Assembly: GCF_002632485.1 (NCBI RefSeq)
Contig: NZ_NIBU01000011.1
Span: 1-64,000 of the forward strand
DNA from: Xenorhabdus innexi
GTDB taxonomy: Bacteria > Pseudomonadota > Gammaproteobacteria > Enterobacterales > Enterobacteriaceae
Length of the DNA: 64,000 nt
Direction of reading: 5' to 3'
Part shown: positions 49,674 through 60,200 of the stretch, piece by piece
How positions within the stretch are numbered: the stretch's first letter is position 1
How the letters are laid out: the number at the start of each line of letters is the position of its first letter
Notes under the pieces: model-generated
What the model saw: only the letters and a program-made list of their open reading frames with translations
Databases searched by the model: none
Told to the model about the DNA's origin: nothing
Translations under genes and position numbers: made by a program

Positions 49674-50006
49674 TACTTCTGGCTTATTCTGACGAACTTT
49701 CCATCGCTTGATCACGTGAAAATACTTGAAACCCATTGATATACATGATTTTAAATTGATAATTTATGTTACTGAGTTTAATTGCTGATTGTTACACTTA
49801 TAGTCGTATTAGTCATTTTTATTGGTTGGTTATTTAGTTTAATGATTGTTTTGATCTATCTAAGCAATAAATTTTCAAGTGTAATTCTTAAAATATCATT
49901 TTTTTAATATAGTGTTGATTAAATCTATTTAAATAAAAATTTGTTAGTGAGCAATCTTATTAAACTATTTTATTTGTTATTTTAATTAAGAGCATGATTA
50001 TAATTC

Positions 50007-50225
50007 TCATGCAATATACTCTCCGACTTTCGGGCTATCTCTTTGGTGGTTGCACTTACTCTGATTACTGTTTATCAACATGGGGTTATCTATGCTATCA
50101 GGGGAGCTGACTTGCGACAGCGATGCATCCTGGAATTCATTGAGTATAATCCTTAAAAGATACACAGCTGATTTGGTTTTTATGCCGAATTCGAAATTAA
50201 TATGATGATAATGAGATTCAGTCAA
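50007..50225 (-). other. Unrecognised 72-codon open frame, possible small gene or element relic
   Basis: The frame reads MTESHYHHINFEFG at its start and KVGEYIA at its end. There is no recognisable domain. The interest is that its YHHINFE segment recurs, in the same sense, in the gap at 51653-51682. It may be part of a dispersed repeat rather than a gene; no clear ribosome site is seen. Confidence 0.25.
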
Positions 50226-50286
50226 CTAAGTGAATTGTGGTAGATATGTGCTGTGGGCAATAAATAGGCACTTAAACTGAGGTGGC

Positions 50287-50315
50287 TTGCTATTTTTAAT
50301 AGTATGAAAGATAAT
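50287..50315 (+). promoter_or_regulatory. Probable ffs promoter
   Basis: TTGCTA (50287-50292), 17 bases, GATAAT (50310-50315), followed by the GC-rich discriminator AAGCGCCGC typical of stable-RNA promoters. It gives a 5' leader of about 28 bases, similar to the 24-base leader of the E. coli precursor. Confidence 0.6.
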
Positions 50316-50349
50316 AAGCGCCGCTTTGAAGTTTAAAGCAAACGTCAAT

Positions 50350-50463
50350 GAGGGCTCTATTGGTGCTCCCGCAATGCTAACTTGTTAACTTGGTCAGATC
50401 TGGAAAGAAGCAGCCATAGCAAGGGATGTGTGTGCTGGGATGTTGCTGGTAGAGCCCTCACCC
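50350..50463 (+). ncRNA. ffs: 4.5S RNA of the signal recognition particle
   Basis: 114 bases, identical in length and numbering to E. coli 4.5S RNA. Ends pair as GAGGGCTCT with AGAGCCCTC. The apical region TCTGGAAAGAAGCAGCC carries the GGAA tetraloop and the conserved AAGCAGCC arm that bind Ffh. Compared with E. coli there is a compensated change of the loop-closing pair (C52-G57 to U-A) and a G49 to A change in the symmetric loop. It lies between amtB and hha/tomB. Confidence 0.95.
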
Positions 50464-50578
50464 ATTTCAGCCTGCTATTTTGAACCCATGTTCAATTTAA
50501 TCAGGTAGTAACCAAGATGATGGGGAGCCGATAATAGTTACCGGCCTTCACTACTTCCTATCTGATCACGACAACTTA

Positions 50579-50782
50579 TTATCGAACAAATTTCCAGACA
50601 GATGATGGGATTTTGTCGTAGAGTTTATTCATGGTCAGTTCAGCCAGGCGGTGATCAGCTGCGGAATAGAACAATTCCAGTTCATCGTCCGAAAGCTCAT
50701 ATTTGTTTTTTTCAATCACACGTTCCAGCGTTTCAATAGAAGTGCATTTTCTCAAACGCATCAGATAGTCAGTTTTAGTCAT
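50579..50782 (-). CDS. hha: Haemolysin expression-modulating protein Hha
   Basis: A 67-residue protein, almost identical in its core to E. coli Hha (72): [39 protein letters not shown]. It binds H-NS and strengthens silencing of AT-rich, horizontally acquired DNA. Lies 46 bases after tomB on the same strand. Confidence 0.96.
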   Translation of the reverse strand: MTKTDYLMRLRKCTSIETLERVIEKNKYELSDDELELFYSAADHRLAELTMNKLYDKIPSSVWKFVR

Positions 50783-50828
50783 AGTCGCCTTATCTTATTT
50801 GGTATAAAAATGGTTAAGAATATATTTA

Positions 50829-51197
50829 TCAGATTTTGCTTAAAGAAGCGTTCAAATCATGTAGCAAAATACTAGTTAAGTGTTCGTTTGTTCTTTGCCA
50901 GTTTGTTAGTTCAACAAAGCTTATCTTATCGCTTCCAAACAAATTATATGTTTCATCCAGATATTTATCAATTAAGGTACTGAGATTGTAGTTATCAGTA
51001 TATTTAATTTTAAAACTCCAAACAAACGCCGTAATGTGCTCAATCAATTCGTTTAGTCTTAAGTTTTTTTCGGAAGTCAGATCATTGATCCAATGATTAT
51101 CAGTGCGATTCAACACTGAAAATGCTTCATGAATTAAATTTTCACATAAGTACTTTAATTCAGCAATATCATGTCTTCTTGGTGAATATTCATCCAT
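50829..51197 (-). CDS. tomB: Hha-neutralising biofilm modulator TomB
   Basis: A 122-residue protein (E. coli TomB/YbaJ 124). It begins MDEYSPRRHDIAELKYLCE as in E. coli and has LNELIEHITAFVWSFKIKY in the middle; the C-terminal third is diverged. TomB counteracts Hha toxicity, so the pair acts like an antitoxin-toxin couple. ATG 51197 with GGAGGG is used, not the GTG two codons upstream. Confidence 0.92.
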   Translation of the reverse strand: MDEYSPRRHDIAELKYLCENLIHEAFSVLNRTDNHWINDLTSEKNLRLNELIEHITAFVWSFKIKYTDNYNLSTLIDKYLDETYNLFGSDKISFVELTNWQRTNEHLTSILLHDLNASLSKI

Positions 51198-51490
51198 AAA
51201 CACCCTCCCGTAAACGACGCACGGCTTATTTTAACTAAGGCTTATACATATCAATTATTATAGTCGTTCTTTTAAAATTAAGCCTATCAAAACATGATTA
51301 TTATTTATTAATAATAAAACTCTATTTTTATGTTCGCCACCAGTTCCATTTTAAACGATTGCCAATTTACGTCTGGTTTCGGCTAAAGGCAAGCTGTCAG
51401 CTAAAAAATGGATATAAACGTACGTGCCATTGGATAAATTGAATTATACTAATATAGTGGATGTTATAGCAATAGGTACGCAAACCATTA

Positions 51491-51590
51491 TATACCCACC
51501 ATCTTTCAAATTGCTACTGTTTTGCTGACTGTGCTGTTCGCTGTACGCACTCACTTTGCGTCTTGCACAGCTATCTATCTTAGTGTTTAT
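51491..51590. repeat. Degenerate ERIC-like left half
   Basis: TATACCC, then TCTTTCAA and TTGC, match the left end of the complete ERIC at 20821 at most positions, and ACAGCTATCTATCT further in resembles its core. The right end GGGTATA is missing. Right boundary is approximate. Confidence 0.45.
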
Positions 51591-51914
51591 GGTCCGGCTT
51601 TATGCTTGCAACCTGAGTTTGGCGTTTGAGTATGAGCCTAGGTATGACTGTATTGCGGCATTCAAAATTAATATGATGGTATTATTGCATATGTCATCCG
51701 TGTGAGGGAACACTTTTTACTATTAAACAGCTAATCAGAAGAAAAAGATACCAAGTTACCGACTTATCTTCCATTTATTATAAAAAACGTAAAGGTATCA
51801 CTTTTAAATGTAAGGTGTTTTTTATAAATATTTATTTTGATTACTGTAAAAGTGTTTGTCTGTTGTTGAAATATCAGAGAAAAAGGATTTGCATCTCATG
51901 CTATTTTACTAAAT

Positions 51915-51938
51915 AAAAGGCCACCGGAGTGGCCTTTT
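51915..51938 (-). terminator. acrB terminator
   Basis: AAAAGGCCAC-CGGA-GTGGCCTTTT: ten perfect pairs, four-base loop, 16 bases past the acrB stop, with a T-rich arm on the minus strand. Confidence 0.85.
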
Positions 51939-51954
51939 AAGTTATTTACGGGAT

Positions 51955-54900
51955 TTAATGAGGAGATGAAATGTGTTCAATACCTTCATTTTTTTTGCTA
52001 AAACGGCGTTTAATAACGACAAAGAATACAGGGACAAAGTAAATTGCCAGAGATGTTGCTGCAATCATTCCTCCGAGTACGCCGGTTCCTACGGCATTTT
52101 GAGCACCAGAGCCTGCACCGTTGCTCAGTACCAGAGGCATGACACCTAACATAAACGCCAGAGATGTCATCAGAATGGGGCGTAAGCGCATTCTGACAGC
52201 TTCCATCGTTGATTCTATGAGTCCTTTGCCTTCTTTTTCCATTAAATCCTTGGCGAATTCAACGATAAGGATGGCATTCTTTGCAGACAGGCCAATTGTT
52301 GTCAGCAACCCGACTTTAAAGTAGACGTCATTATCCATACCACGAATAGAAGTTGCCAGTAATGCACCAATAACACCCAACGGAACAACCAACATCACGG
52401 AGAATGGTATGGACCAGCTTTCATACAGGGCTGCCAGACACAGGAATACGACAATTAGTGACAGAGCATATAGAGCCGGAGCCTGATTACCTGAAAGCCG
52501 TTCCTGATAAGACATCCCCGTCCAGTCATAGCCAATACCAGCCGGTAATTGCGATGCGAGCTTCTCCATCAGAGCCATTGCTTCACCGGTACTTTTGCCA
52601 AGGACAGCTTCACCAACAATTTCCATTGATGGCAATCCATTATAGCGTTCTAGTCGTGGAGGTCCGTAAATCCATGGTTCTTTGGTGGTATCCATAAATG
52701 CAGAGAATGGCACCATTTCGCCATAAAGGTTGCGGATATATAATTTAGCAATATCTTTCGGCAGCATACGGTAAGGTGCAGCAGCCTGAATATAGACCTT
52801 TTTAATCCGGCCACGATCAACGAAATCATTCACATAAGTACCACCAAACATTGTGCTTAGTGTGGTGTTAATATCGTTGATGGCAACACCTTGTGCCTCT
52901 GCTTTTTCCTGATCAATATAGAAACGGTATTGAGGTGTATCATTCTGACCATTAGGACGAACGCTTGTCAGAAGATCTGAATGTTGAGCAGCCATACCCA
53001 GTAATTGATTACGGGCATTTGTCAGCGCTTCATGCCCAAGGTTGCCTTTATCAATTAACTGGAAGTCAAAACCACTGGCAGATCCTAATTCCACAATAGA
53101 TGGGATGTTGAATGCAAATACAAGCCCTTCTTTAATTTGCGAAAAACGAATATTAGCCCGTTGCACAATGGCCGGAACTTTGTCTTTACTGTCTTTACGC
53201 TCACTCCAGTCTTTTAAGCTGACAAATGCCAATCCCATATTTTGCCCCTGACCGGCAAAACCAAAACCGTTTAAGGTAAATACCGACTGAACAACATCTT
53301 TTTCATTGGCATGGAAGTAATCATTAATTTCATTCAGTACCTTCTGTGTCTGCTCCTGAGTCGAGCCGGGAGGTAATTGAACCATTGCCAGCAGTACACC
53401 CTGATCTTCTTCTGGAAGGAAAGAGGCTGGGATACGAGTAAATAACAAAGCGGTTCCCGCAATGATGACGACATAAATCAGCAGGTAACGCCTTGTTCCT
53501 CTCAGCATACGCCCGACACTGTCAGTATAATGATGAGTGCTTTTTTCGAATAAACGGTTAAACCAGCCAAAGAAACCTGTCTGAGAGCCGTGGCTGCCTT
53601 TGGCGATGGGTTTAAGCATCGTTGCACAAAGCGCAGGCGTCAGGATTAGGGCAACAAATACAGACAGGATCATTGCAGAGACGATAGTGATTGAGAACTG
53701 GCGGTAGATTGCACCGGTTGCGCCACCAAAGAATGCCATTGGAACAAATACTGCGGAGAGCACCAGCGCGATACCGACCAGTGCACTTTGAATTTGTCCC
53801 ATCGATTTTTTTGTAGCTTCTTTTGGTGAAAGCCCTTCTTCCTGCATGACACGCTCAACGTTCTCTACAACGACGATTGCGTCATCAACCAGCAGACCGA
53901 TGGCTAATACCATGGCAAACATAGTTAATGTATTGATGGAATAACCAAATGCAGCCAGTACAGCAAATGTACCCAGCAAGACGACAGGAACCGCAATGGT
54001 TGGGATTAGCGTAGCTCGGAAGTTTTGCAGGAACAAATACATGACAACGAATACCAATAGAATGGCTTCTATCAGTGTTTTCACTACTTCGAAAATAGAA
54101 ATTTTAACGAAAGGGGTGGTGTCATAAGGATAAACAACATTTAAACCATTCGGGAAGTAGGGCTGCATCTCTGTCAGGGCTTCCTTGACGGCTTTAGATG
54201 TATCCAGTGCGTTAGCACCTGTTGCTAATTTGATACCTATACCGGAGGCTGGTTTTCCATTAAATCGGGAAAGAAAACCATAGTGTTGGGCACCTAGTTC
54301 AACATCAGCAACGTCGCTCAACGTTATTTTTGAACCATCAGGGTTGACGCGTAGCAGAATTTGACTGAATTCTTTAGCAGAACTCAGTCGTGTCTGAGCA
54401 ATGATGGATACGTTCAAACGCTGGCCGGGAACAGAAGGAGTTGCCCCCAACTGACCGGCTGCAACCTGATTGTTTTGCTCCCTGATGCTTTTGATAACAT
54501 CCTGCACGGTCATTTTATAGTTGATCAGCTTATCAGGATCGAGCCAGATGCGCATGGCATACTCAGTACCAAGCAACATTGCTTCACCCACTCCGCCCAC
54601 ACGGCTCAGGGAATCTTTGATATTGGCTGCAACATAGTCGGAAATATCCTCCTGAGACATTGTATTATTCTCAGAAATGAACCCGGCTACCATCAAAAAT
54701 GAGGACGTTGTTTTTTCAACACTGACACCCTGTTGTTGGACTTCCTGAGGTAACAAAGGCATTGCCAGCTGCAGTTTGTTTTGTACCTGAACCTGAGCAG
54801 TATCAGCATCGGTATCGGCTTCAAAGGTCAGCGTGATGTTGGTCTGACCTGCGGAGTCGCTGCTGGAAGACATGTACACCAAGCCATCGATGCCATTCAT

Positions 54901-55104
54901 ATTCTGCTCAATAACCTGAGTGACCGTATTCTGTAACGTTATTGCGTCAGCTCCCGGATAACTTGCTGAAATGACAATTGATGGCGGAGCAATCGCAGGG
55001 TATTGCTCCACAGGTAATTTCATTATCGCCAACAGACCAGAAAGCATGGTGATAATCGCAATTACCCATGCAAAGATCGGTCGTTCTATAAAAAACTTAG
55101 GCAT
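51955..55104 (-). CDS. acrB: Multidrug efflux RND pump AcrB
   Basis: A 1049-residue proton-driven pump, same length as E. coli AcrB. It begins [17 protein letters not shown], has the proton-relay pair in [14 protein letters not shown], and two blocks of six membrane helices around large periplasmic loops. With AcrA and TolC it exports drugs, bile salts and dyes. acrA is 15 bases upstream, one operon. Confidence 0.97.
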   Translation of the reverse strand: MPKFFIERPIFAWVIAIITMLSGLLAIMKLPVEQYPAIAPPSIVISASYPGADAITLQNTVTQVIEQNMNGIDGLVYMSSSSDSAGQTNITLTFEADTDADTAQVQVQNKLQLAMPLLPQEVQQQGVSVEKTTSSFLMVAGFISENNTMSQEDISDYVAANIKDSLSRVGGVGEAMLLGTEYAMRIWLDPDKLINYKMTVQDVIKSIREQNNQVAAGQLGATPSVPGQRLNVSIIAQTRLSSAKEFSQILLRVNPDGSKITLSDVADVELGAQHYGFLSRFNGKPASGIGIKLATGANALDTSKAVKEALTEMQPYFPNGLNVVYPYDTTPFVKISIFEVVKTLIEAILLVFVVMYLFLQNFRATLIPTIAVPVVLLGTFAVLAAFGYSINTLTMFAMVLAIGLLVDDAIVVVENVERVMQEEGLSPKEATKKSMGQIQSALVGIALVLSAVFVPMAFFGGATGAIYRQFSITIVSAMILSVFVALILTPALCATMLKPIAKGSHGSQTGFFGWFNRLFEKSTHHYTDSVGRMLRGTRRYLLIYVVIIAGTALLFTRIPASFLPEEDQGVLLAMVQLPPGSTQEQTQKVLNEINDYFHANEKDVVQSVFTLNGFGFAGQGQNMGLAFVSLKDWSERKDSKDKVPAIVQRANIRFSQIKEGLVFAFNIPSIVELGSASGFDFQLIDKGNLGHEALTNARNQLLGMAAQHSDLLTSVRPNGQNDTPQYRFYIDQEKAEAQGVAINDINTTLSTMFGGTYVNDFVDRGRIKKVYIQAAAPYRMLPKDIAKLYIRNLYGEMVPFSAFMDTTKEPWIYGPPRLERYNGLPSMEIVGEAVLGKSTGEAMALMEKLASQLPAGIGYDWTGMSYQERLSGNQAPALYALSLIVVFLCLAALYESWSIPFSVMLVVPLGVIGALLATSIRGMDNDVYFKVGLLTTIGLSAKNAILIVEFAKDLMEKEGKGLIESTMEAVRMRLRPILMTSLAFMLGVMPLVLSNGAGSGAQNAVGTGVLGGMIAATSLAIYFVPVFFVVIKRRFSKKNEGIEHISSPH

Positions 55105-55119
55105 GAATCCCCAACTCCT

Positions 55120-56319
55120 TTATTGAGATTTTTTGGCTGATTCAGTTTTATTTGTTTCAGGTTTTGCATCGAGATCAACTTCTGTTGGCTGAACAACTGC
55201 TCCCGGCGCGGCTTTAAACAGCCCTGTGACAATAACCTTATCCCCGGCCTTTAATCCCTCAGTGACGAGCCACTTATTACCGATTGCCTGTGTGGCTTTG
55301 ATATCCCGTAATTCGACTTTGTTATCCTTATCGACAATCAGTGTTGTTGCCTGCCCGCGAGGTGTTCTGGAAACGGCTTGTTGAGGTACCAGAATCGCGT
55401 TATGGCGAACACCTTCCTCTAACTTGGTACGGACAAACATGCCGGGAAGCAGTTCTTCATTCGGATTCGAGAAAACAGCGCGCATTGTGATGGAGCCAGT
55501 GGTTTCATCAACGGCAATGTCAGAAAACTCAAGGTGACCCGTCAGCTTGTATTCTTTTCCTGCCTCAGTGACTAAATGAATTCTGGGTTTGCCGTTTTCC
55601 CGCTGAAGTGTACCTTTTGCGATTTCATTTTTAAGTCGCAGATACTCATCACTTGATTGGGTAATATCAACATAAATGGGGTCCAGTTGCTGCACGGTTG
55701 TCAGAGCGCTTGACTGACCGACCGAAACCAAAGCACCTTCGGAAACCGTTGATTTACCTATACGCCCGGAGATAGGAGCGGTGACTTTGGTATAGGCTAA
55801 ATTGATGCGCGCACTTTCCAGCATAGCTTTAGCTGACTGGACATCTGCGATAGCCTGCTCGTAATCAGAATTAGCTTTATCGAACTCCTGCTTACTGACA
55901 TATTGTGTGCCCAGCAATGGTTTATAACGTTCAACGGTTAAACGAGCTACGTTTTCGTTTGCTGTAGCTCTGGACAGATTTGCTTTGGCTTTGTTGTAAT
56001 CTGCCTGATAGCTTGCCGGATCAATTTGGTACAGCGATTCTCCGGCAGTAATATCAGTTCCTTCTTTATAGTTACGCTTCAGAATGATACCACCGACCTG
56101 AGGCCGGACTTCGGCAACGCGGTAAGCTGAAGTTCTGCCGGGTAATTCAGTGATTACTGTCAGAGGTTCAGCTTTGAGCGTCACGATACCGACTTCAGGA
56201 GCATGCCCGCCAACAGCCCCTTGCTGAGTATTTTGATTATCGTTACATCCTGAGAGAATGAAGCTGCCTGAAAGTACCAGTAATGTGGCCAGAGGCAAAA
56301 CCCCTCTGTTTTTTAGCAT
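55120..56319 (-). CDS. acrA: Efflux pump periplasmic adaptor AcrA
   Basis: A 399-residue lipoprotein (E. coli 397). Lipobox LSGC at about residue 25, then barrel-sandwich hybrid (VRPQVGGIILKRNYKEGTD), helical hairpin (about 100-170), beta-barrel and membrane-proximal domains (LVPQQAVSRTPRGQA). It bridges AcrB and TolC. Transcribed divergently from acrR. Confidence 0.97.
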   Translation of the reverse strand: MLKNRGVLPLATLLVLSGSFILSGCNDNQNTQQGAVGGHAPEVGIVTLKAEPLTVITELPGRTSAYRVAEVRPQVGGIILKRNYKEGTDITAGESLYQIDPASYQADYNKAKANLSRATANENVARLTVERYKPLLGTQYVSKQEFDKANSDYEQAIADVQSAKAMLESARINLAYTKVTAPISGRIGKSTVSEGALVSVGQSSALTTVQQLDPIYVDITQSSDEYLRLKNEIAKGTLQRENGKPRIHLVTEAGKEYKLTGHLEFSDIAVDETTGSITMRAVFSNPNEELLPGMFVRTKLEEGVRHNAILVPQQAVSRTPRGQATTLIVDKDNKVELRDIKATQAIGNKWLVTEGLKAGDKVIVTGLFKAAPGAVVQPTEVDLDAKPETNKTESAKKSQ

Positions 56320-56408
56320 AAGTAAACCTCAATTTTTCAATGTAAACTCTCGTGTTTTATGAGTGTCAACGAGTGAAATTATTACTTCATTAATGAGCAG
56401 TGCTATAG

Positions 56409-56432
56409 TACAAACATACATGAATGTATGTA
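56409..56432. promoter_or_regulatory. AcrR operator between acrAB and acrR
   Basis: A 24-base palindromic site with core ACATACAT-GA-ATGTATGT, almost identical to the E. coli AcrR operator. It lies 90 bases from the acrA start and 34 bases from the acrR start, so AcrR can control both directions. Confidence 0.9.
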
Positions 56433-56465
56433 AATCAGCCTTGAGTCAAAAACAAAGTTTATGGC

Positions 56466-57131
56466 ATGAAAATGGCACGAAAAACTAAACAGCAAGCTAA
56501 CGAAACCCGCCAACATATTATTGACGCCGCGATAAAGGTTTTTTCTGATCGTGGTGTTTCTACAACTTCCCTGTCTGAGATCGCGGTTGCAGCGGGTGTA
56601 ACGCGAGGCGCAATTTACTGGCATTTTAAAAACAAAACTGATTTGCTTTTTGCTGCTGTGAGCACAATGCCTATAAACAAAATAGACGCGTTAGAGAAAG
56701 AGTATCAGGCAAAATATCCCAATAATCCACTCCTTGTATTGAGATCTATGTTGATTTTTCTGCTAAAAATTATGACCAGTGATTCTCAAAATCGCTTATT
56801 AATGGAAATTTTTTTCCATAAATGTGAGTTTGTTGGAGAAATGTCTTTATTAGCTGAGCAGATCAGAGAAGTATGTATTTCTGATTATCAAAAAATAGAA
56901 GACATGTTGGTTATGTGTATTCAGTCGGGAGAATTACCTTATGAACTTGACGTAACACGTTCAGCCATCATGTTAAGAGCATTAATGACCGGATTACTTG
57001 AAAATTGGTTATTTGCACCAGAGAGTTTTAATATTCAGGAACAGTCTGAGTCTCTGGTGGATGGCTTCATTGACACCTTAAAATATAGCCGTCACTTGCA
57101 CCGCACTGAAAAGCATAACCGCAACCAATAA
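56466..57131 (+). CDS. acrR: TetR-family repressor AcrR
   Basis: A 221-residue repressor (E. coli 215): TetR helix-turn-helix TTSLSEIAVAAGVTRGAIYWHF near residues 33-55 and a drug-binding C-terminal domain with LLMEIFFHKCEFVGEM. ATG 56466 or ATG 56472 (MARKTKQ, the E. coli-like start) are both possible. It represses acrAB. Confidence 0.95.
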   Translation: MKMARKTKQQANETRQHIIDAAIKVFSDRGVSTTSLSEIAVAAGVTRGAIYWHFKNKTDLLFAAVSTMPINKIDALEKEYQAKYPNNPLLVLRSMLIFLLKIMTSDSQNRLLMEIFFHKCEFVGEMSLLAEQIREVCISDYQKIEDMLVMCIQSGELPYELDVTRSAIMLRALMTGLLENWLFAPESFNIQEQSESLVDGFIDTLKYSRHLHRTEKHNRNQ

Positions 57132-57242
57132 AAAGGCAGTTGAGTGACATACACTACGGTAATGGTTCTTTCTTAACGAGCAGAATTGCCTGTACTTCAG
57201 TGCTATCATTCCATTATCTGTACACGATGAGTAGATTAATTC

Positions 57243-60200
57243 ATGGTTCTATTTAGCCGCAGTTTGAGTGTCTTACTCAACAAAGGATACCTGTTACGGA
57301 ATAAAAGGCCCGATATATTGCCCTTTCGTTTGCCGGGGCTGGTTAGCTTATTTTTTTTTCTGCTGTTTTTTCTTCATCCGGTTTCGGCTGCATTCAGTAA
57401 TGATGTTCCGACACGTGATGATATCCAGAATCAGCTTAAAGTGTTAACGGAGCGTAAAGAACATACTTTTGAAGAAAAAGCCTCAATTGCTGATTTGGAA
57501 AAAGCACTTTCTTTTTTGGATAAGATCGAAAAGATTCAGCAGGATTCTGAGCAACTGGAAAAAAAATTACAGCAATTACCTCAGAAGTTACAACAAATCA
57601 CAGCTGAATTAGCCAACCTGAAAAGTCATTCTCAACAAAATGAGAATGAATATAAGCAAAATCTGGCGACTATGTCGCTGAAGCAACTTGAGTCTAAACA
57701 GAGCAGTACGCTCAATAGATTACAAAAAGAGCAGGACAACCTCGCTAACTACAATAGCGAATTGATTGGGTTGCAAACACAGCCGGAGCGGGCACAAAAC
57801 CTGCTGTTTAATAATGTTCAAAGGCTACAGCAACTTCGTAATCTGCTCAATAATGCAATCACGGAACAATCAGACGTTCGCCATACTGAGATTGAATTAT
57901 TACAGACAGAACAAGCGTTCCTGAACCAGCAAAAGGAATATCAAAAATCGGCTCTGCGCTCAAATACAAAGCTTCAAACCCTCCTACAGCTACAGCGCGA
58001 TTATACTTCCTTTCAAATTGAACAATTAGAACGCCATGTTCAATTTATTCAGGATATGGTCAATGGAAAGCACTTAATTGATTCGGAAGAAACCGCCAAA
58101 GAAGCTCAGAATTCAGATGATACCAGTCCCCATATTCAATCCAATCCGTTGGTGCGGGAAGAAATTATGGTGAATCGTGAATTCAGTGAGCGTCTGGTAG
58201 CGGCAACCCGGGATAATAATCAGCTGGTGCAGAAAAAAATTCAGGTGAAGAATTTTCTGGACAGGGCTATCCAGTCAGAGCGTGATTTAAAAGAACAGAT
58301 TAAGGTGTTACGTGGCAGCCTATTGTTATCGCGTATTTTGTTTCAGGAACAGTTACAGGTTCCCCAAGCTGTCCTGACAAAGGATTTACCAACGAAAATT
58401 GCTGACTTACGGCTGGAACAGTTTGAAATTGCCCAACAGCGTGACCGGCTTTATTTAGTTGATGATTATATTAATCAGCTCCTGAATCAACATGCCAGTG
58501 ATGTAAAGAATGAATCTCAGGAAGTCGTCGGAGAAATCCGTAATACAATAGAACAATTACTGGAAATTCGTCGGGAGCTATTGAATCAGCTGAATAATCA
58601 GTTGGGACAGCAAATTACACAAGCTATCAATTTACAGATGGATCAACAGGAACTGTTGGATGTGACAAAATCGCTGGAACAGACGCTTGTCCAACAGATT
58701 TTCTGGGTTAACAGTAATAAGCCGATGAATTGGGTCTGGCTGAAATCATTGCCTATTTTAATCCATGAAGAGCTGACACATTTTAATGTGCATTTTTCTG
58801 TCAGAGGAATTATCTCCGGGTTACAGAACTCGATTCATTTTGTCATTCCTTTTTTACTTGTTGGGCTATTTTTGCGTTGGCAGACAAAAAGTATTAATGC
58901 GCATTTGAAGAAAATTTCGGCTGAAATAGGGCTGCTGCGCAGAGATAGCCAATTACATACTCCACTGGCTCTGATTCTGACGCTGATAAAAACGCTGCCA
59001 CTGGCATTTATCATTCTGGCAATAGGTTATTGGTACTCGAAGTCAGATGATGAATTGGGAGGCATGATATGGGATTTCTCCGGTCAGCTGGCTTTATTCT
59101 GGGTTGTTTACGGTTTCTGTTACCAGATTCTGGACAAAGGCGGGATTGGAGAACAGCATTTTTCATTAGATAGAGAAGCCTGTTCCCTATTTCGCAAGAA
59201 TCTGATGAGATTATCAGTCGCTTTGTTACCGATTTTATTCTGGATAACGCTGGGTGTTAAACATCCCCTTCGTTTGTCTGATGATGTGATTGGTCAGTGT
59301 ACGGTATTGGTTTGTCTGTTTTTCGTTTTTATTTTTATTTTTCCGTTCTGTCGTCAGGTATGGCATGAAAAAAGCTCGCACATGATCCGGACTATCGTGG
59401 TGACAATGCTGACTTTCGCACCACTGATTCTGATAGTGCTGATGGTATCAGGTTATTTCTACACCGCATTACGTTTGTCTGAACGCTGGCTTTACAGTGT
59501 TTATCTGCTGCTGCTCTGGCATATTTGCTATCAATCCTGCCTGCGGGGATTAAGTCTTGCTGCCCGCCGAATTGCATATCGACGGGCAATTTCCCGCCGT
59601 CAGGCACAGGCAAAAGAAGGCGCAGAAGGTGAAGTTGTCGAAGAACCTCCGATGGCTTTGGAACTGATTAATCAGCAATCGTTACGTCTAACGACCATGG
59701 TGTTGTTTTTGATCTTTTTTATGGCGTTTTACTGGATTTGGTCTGATTTGGTGACGGTTTTCTCTTACCTTGATGGAATTAACCTGTGGCAATACAGCAC
59801 GACAACAGATCAGGGAAATATTTTGCAACACGTTACCCTGAAAGATTTGGCACTTTCAGTCGCCATGCTGGTTATTTCATGGGTTATGATGCGAAATCTG
59901 CCGGGTTTACTGGAAGTTTTAGTGTTATCACGCTTGCAGCTACAGCAGGGTTCTTCTTATGCCATTAAGACAACGCTGACTTATTTAATTATCGGTGTCG
60001 GCGGAATTAGTGCGCTGGCTACCTTGGGAGTTTCGTGGAATAAATTACAATGGCTGGCAGCCGCACTTTCTGTCGGATTGGGATTTGGTTTACAGGAAAT
60101 TTTTGCCAACTTTGTTTCGGGCTTAATTATTTTATTTGAACGTCCTGTTCGTATCGGGGATACCGTAACAATAGGAACTTATTCCGGCTCAGTCAGTAAA

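Larger units (their letters stand above)
49625..50349. other. AT-rich gap between amtB and ffs
   Basis: 725 bases. After the amtB hairpin comes about 300 bases of very AT-rich, non-coding-looking DNA, then a minus-strand open frame (50007-50225, 72 codons, with YHHINFEFGIKT) that shares a motif with the gap at 51.65 kb, then the ffs promoter. E. coli has tesB and ybaY in this neighbourhood; no remnant of either is recognisable. Confidence 0.6.
51198..51954. other. AT-rich gap between tomB and acrB
   Basis: 757 bases with no supported gene. It contains the tomB promoter region, a degenerate ERIC-like left half at 51491, a copy of the YHHINFE-type motif at 51653-51682, an AT-rich stretch, and the acrB terminator at the end. 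Confidence 0.6.

Noticed and set aside
50829-51197. tomB-hha considered as a newly acquired toxin-antitoxin island
   Set aside because: Both genes are in the conserved enterobacterial order next to acrAB; not an acquisition.
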